Notes under the pieces: model-generated
The model's input: the letters and a program-made list of their open reading frames with translations, nothing else
Told to the model about the DNA's origin: nothing
The model's database searches: none
Program-made: the position numbers and the translations under genes
Part shown: positions 62,301-64,000 of the stretch, one piece after another
Layout of the letters: the number at the start of each line of letters is the position of its first letter
Position numbering within the stretch: the first letter of the stretch is position 1
From: Gammaproteobacteria bacterium
GTDB taxonomy: Bacteria; Pseudomonadota; Gammaproteobacteria; Burkholderiales; Nitrosomonadaceae
Length of the DNA: 64,000 nucleotides
NCBI GenBank assembly: GCA_015709635.1
Contig: CP054180.1
Span: 3,152,785 to 3,216,784, forward strand
Reading direction: 5' to 3'

Positions 62301-63092
62301 ATGAAAATTACCCGAACCACACTGCAAAAAATGATTGAAAATCATGAGAAACTTGCAGTTCTGACTTGTTACGATGCAACTTTTGCAGCCGTGCTGGAAA
62401 ATGCCGGGGTGGATATGCTGCTGGTGGGTGATTCACTAGGCAATGTATTGCAGGGCGGCGATACGACCTTGACCGTGACATTGGATGAGATGATTTACCA
62501 CACACGTTGCGTGGCGCGCAGCGCCAACAAGGCGTTCATCATCACCGATATGCCGTTCGGCAGTTATCAGGTTTCTCCCGAACAGGCGTTTGAAAATGCC
62601 GCCAGGATCATTGCCGCCGGTGCGCAGATGGTTAAAATCGAGGGTGGCCACATCATGGCGGACACAATTCAGTTCCTGACACAACGTGGCATTCCGGTGT
62701 GCGCGCATATTGGCTTGACGCCGCAATCGGTTCATCAGCTCGGCGGATACAAATTACAAGGTGATACGGAAAAATCGGCGAAACAATTGCTCGATGACGC
62801 AAAAAGTCTGGAAAAATCCGGCGCTGGCATGCTGGTCATGGAAGTAGTACCAGCCAAGTTGGCGAAAAAGATCACCCAAGCGTTATCCATTCCGACCATC
62901 GGCATCGGCGCAGGCCCTGATTGCTCGGGGCAGGTTCTGGTGCTGCACGACATGCTGGGAATATCCCAAGGTAAAAAACCCCGCTTCGTCAAGGATTTTA
63001 TGCAAGACGCCAAAAGCATCCCGGAAGCGGTGGCTCAATATGTTCAAGCTGTAAAATCCGGGCAGTTTCCCGGTAACGAACACGTATTCTGA
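62301..63092 (+). CDS. panB: 3-methyl-2-oxobutanoate hydroxymethyltransferase
   Basis: The 263-residue protein carries the PanB signature: EKLAVLTCYDATFAAVLENA, DMLLVGDSLGNVLQGGDTTL, AFIITDMPFGSYQVS, MVKIEGG and PTIGIGAGPDCSGQVLVLHD. It makes ketopantoate in pantothenate and CoA synthesis. The frame is open to 62256, but AAGGA five bases before the ATG at 62301 and the family start point support the shorter form. Confidence 0.95.
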   Translation: MKITRTTLQKMIENHEKLAVLTCYDATFAAVLENAGVDMLLVGDSLGNVLQGGDTTLTVTLDEMIYHTRCVARSANKAFIITDMPFGSYQVSPEQAFENAARIIAAGAQMVKIEGGHIMADTIQFLTQRGIPVCAHIGLTPQSVHQLGGYKLQGDTEKSAKQLLDDAKSLEKSGAGMLVMEVVPAKLAKKITQALSIPTIGIGAGPDCSGQVLVLHDMLGISQGKKPRFVKDFMQDAKSIPEAVAQYVQAVKSGQFPGNEHVF

Positions 63093-63105
63093 TACCCGGA
63101 AGTTT

Positions 63106-63930
63106 ATGAACACACTGAGCGACATTGCCGCCGTACGGGAAAGTCTCCGCGGCGAAAAAAACATTGCGTTCGTTCCCACCATGGGCAATCTGCATGAAGG
63201 TCATCTCGCGCTGATAAAGCAAGCAAAGCAGTTATCCGACTGCATGGTGGTCAGCATTTTTGTCAACCGCTTGCAATTCCTGCCACATGAGGATTTCGAC
63301 CGCTATCCGCGCACTTTGGAAGAAGATTGCCAGGCGCTGTCTGCGCTGAATGTCAAGACCGTTTTCGCACCCAATGAAAAAATTCTTTTCCCAACACCGC
63401 AAGAATTCTTGTTAGCATTACCGCCTGTAGCAGATACCCTGGAAGGAAAATTTCGTCCGGGTTTTTTTCGTGGTGTTGCAACAATCGTATTGAAATTATT
63501 CAATATTATTCAACCTGACCTCGCTGTCTTTGGCAAAAAGGATTATCAGCAGTTGCATATAGTGCGTGAAATGGTGCGGCAATTAAACTTACCCATTAAC
63601 ATTGTGGCCGGCGAGACTGTCCGCGCCGCGGATGGGTTGGCATTAAGCTCGCGCAACCAATACCTGAACAGCGCACAACGTGCGGAAGCTTGCCATCTTT
63701 ACCAAACATTGCAACAGATCAAGCAGGAAATCATCTCCGGCTGCCAGGACTTTCAGACGTTACAGGAAAACGCCTCGCGCAACCTAGCGCAACGCGGCTG
63801 GAACGTTGATTACATCAGTGTGCATGAACGTAATTCCTTACGGCTTGCACAACCCCCGGACCAGGATTTGGTCGTTTTAGCCGCAGCCTGGCTCGGTAAC
63901 ACGCGATTAATCGATAATCTGGAAATTTAG
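63106..63930 (+). CDS. panC: Pantothenate synthetase
   Basis: The 274-residue protein has the HIGH-like motif FVPTMGNLHEGHLALIKQA, the KMSK-like region DGLALSSRNQYLN, and VFGKKDYQQLHIVREMV. It joins pantoate and beta-alanine using ATP. The segment FVNRLQFLPHEDFDRYPRTL differs from the more common FVNPxQFGPNEDF at a few positions. It starts 13 bases after panB, so the two form an operon. The 70 bases after it hold no complete gene. Confidence 0.95.
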   Translation: MNTLSDIAAVRESLRGEKNIAFVPTMGNLHEGHLALIKQAKQLSDCMVVSIFVNRLQFLPHEDFDRYPRTLEEDCQALSALNVKTVFAPNEKILFPTPQEFLLALPPVADTLEGKFRPGFFRGVATIVLKLFNIIQPDLAVFGKKDYQQLHIVREMVRQLNLPINIVAGETVRAADGLALSSRNQYLNSAQRAEACHLYQTLQQIKQEIISGCQDFQTLQENASRNLAQRGWNVDYISVHERNSLRLAQPPDQDLVVLAAAWLGNTRLIDNLEI

Positions 63931-64000
63931 CAACAATTTTTTTAACTCGCATTGCATGATGACCGCCTTTCCAAACCAGACAGACGAAGAACAAAAAATG

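Noticed and set aside
1..64000. tRNA or rRNA genes
   Set aside because: No cloverleaf with a GTTCNANNC T-arm or rRNA core sequence was seen by eye in the intergenic spaces; a tRNA scan would settle it.

Overview
The window looks like a chromosomal segment of a betaproteobacterium, most probably Nitrosomonas or a close relative in the Nitrosomonadaceae. This is inferred from recognised protein families: a malyl-CoA lyase plus malate-CoA ligase set, a PEP-CTERM protein, HAE1 efflux genes, a PIMT-like gene next to tolC, and the order mnmG-rsmG-parA-parB. No ammonia oxidation gene lies in the window, so the assignment is an inference. No rRNA, tRNA or CRISPR array was seen. Two structured RNAs are present: RNase P RNA and a TPP riboswitch.

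Layout. 0-10.8 kb: ordinary genes (PAS chemoreceptor, DUF454 membrane protein, periplasmic FKBP, giant DUF748/AsmA-like protein, DUF2141 protein with a hydrolase, acyltransferase, PncC, YqhA). 10.8-14.1 kb: accessory island with HigBA, a frameshifted RAYT flanked by its palindromes, two unknown AT-rich genes and IS copy 1. 14.1-17.3 kb: mtkB, mtkA and mcl. 17.6-23.7 kb: a putative conflict system made of a triple TIR/TIR-like protein and a membrane nSTAND NTPase with 14 WD40 repeats; IS copy 2 splits the TIR gene. 23.8-29.3 kb: ADP-ribosylglycohydrolase, UPF0434, parB, parA, rsmG, mnmG and a parS site. 29.4-32.3 kb: decaying accessory DNA with an MNT/HEPN pair whose toxin has a nonsense codon, IS copy 3, a truncated lectin-like gene and toxin-antitoxin remnants. 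32.3-41 kb: rnk, two MITE families, a MazG-like protein, a methyltransferase and an OMF-MFP-RND efflux locus. 41-43.3 kb: a zinc-ribbon gene broken by a long IS5-type element, then a collapsed DUF4160/DUF2442 pair. 43.3-52.6 kb: ettA, DUF2835, rluF-like, rhodanese, a CHRD PEP-CTERM protein, uppP, thiC with riboswitch, PIMT and tolC. 52.6-56.2 kb: an inserted cassette with a subtilase gene carrying a heptanucleotide repeat, a secreted protein, and a decayed second tolC. 56.3-64 kb: mscK, rnpB, pcnB, folK, panB and panC.

Themes. Core genes are intact, while accessory genes between them are often broken by IS insertion, frameshift, nonsense codon or internal deletion. Three near-identical 804-bp IS5-family (IS427-like) copies lie in the same orientation. 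Removing copy 2 with one TA duplicate restores a perfect 504-codon TIR gene, so that insertion is recent. Two short non-coding element families with IS5-like ends and four-base YTAR duplications, two classes of REP-like palindromes and a RAYT complete the mobile DNA.

The best candidates for something new are the TIR/TIR-like/nSTAND-WD40 pair beside an ADP-ribosylglycohydrolase gene, and the subtilase whose secretion signal is out of frame by exactly one unit of a 7-bp tandem repeat.
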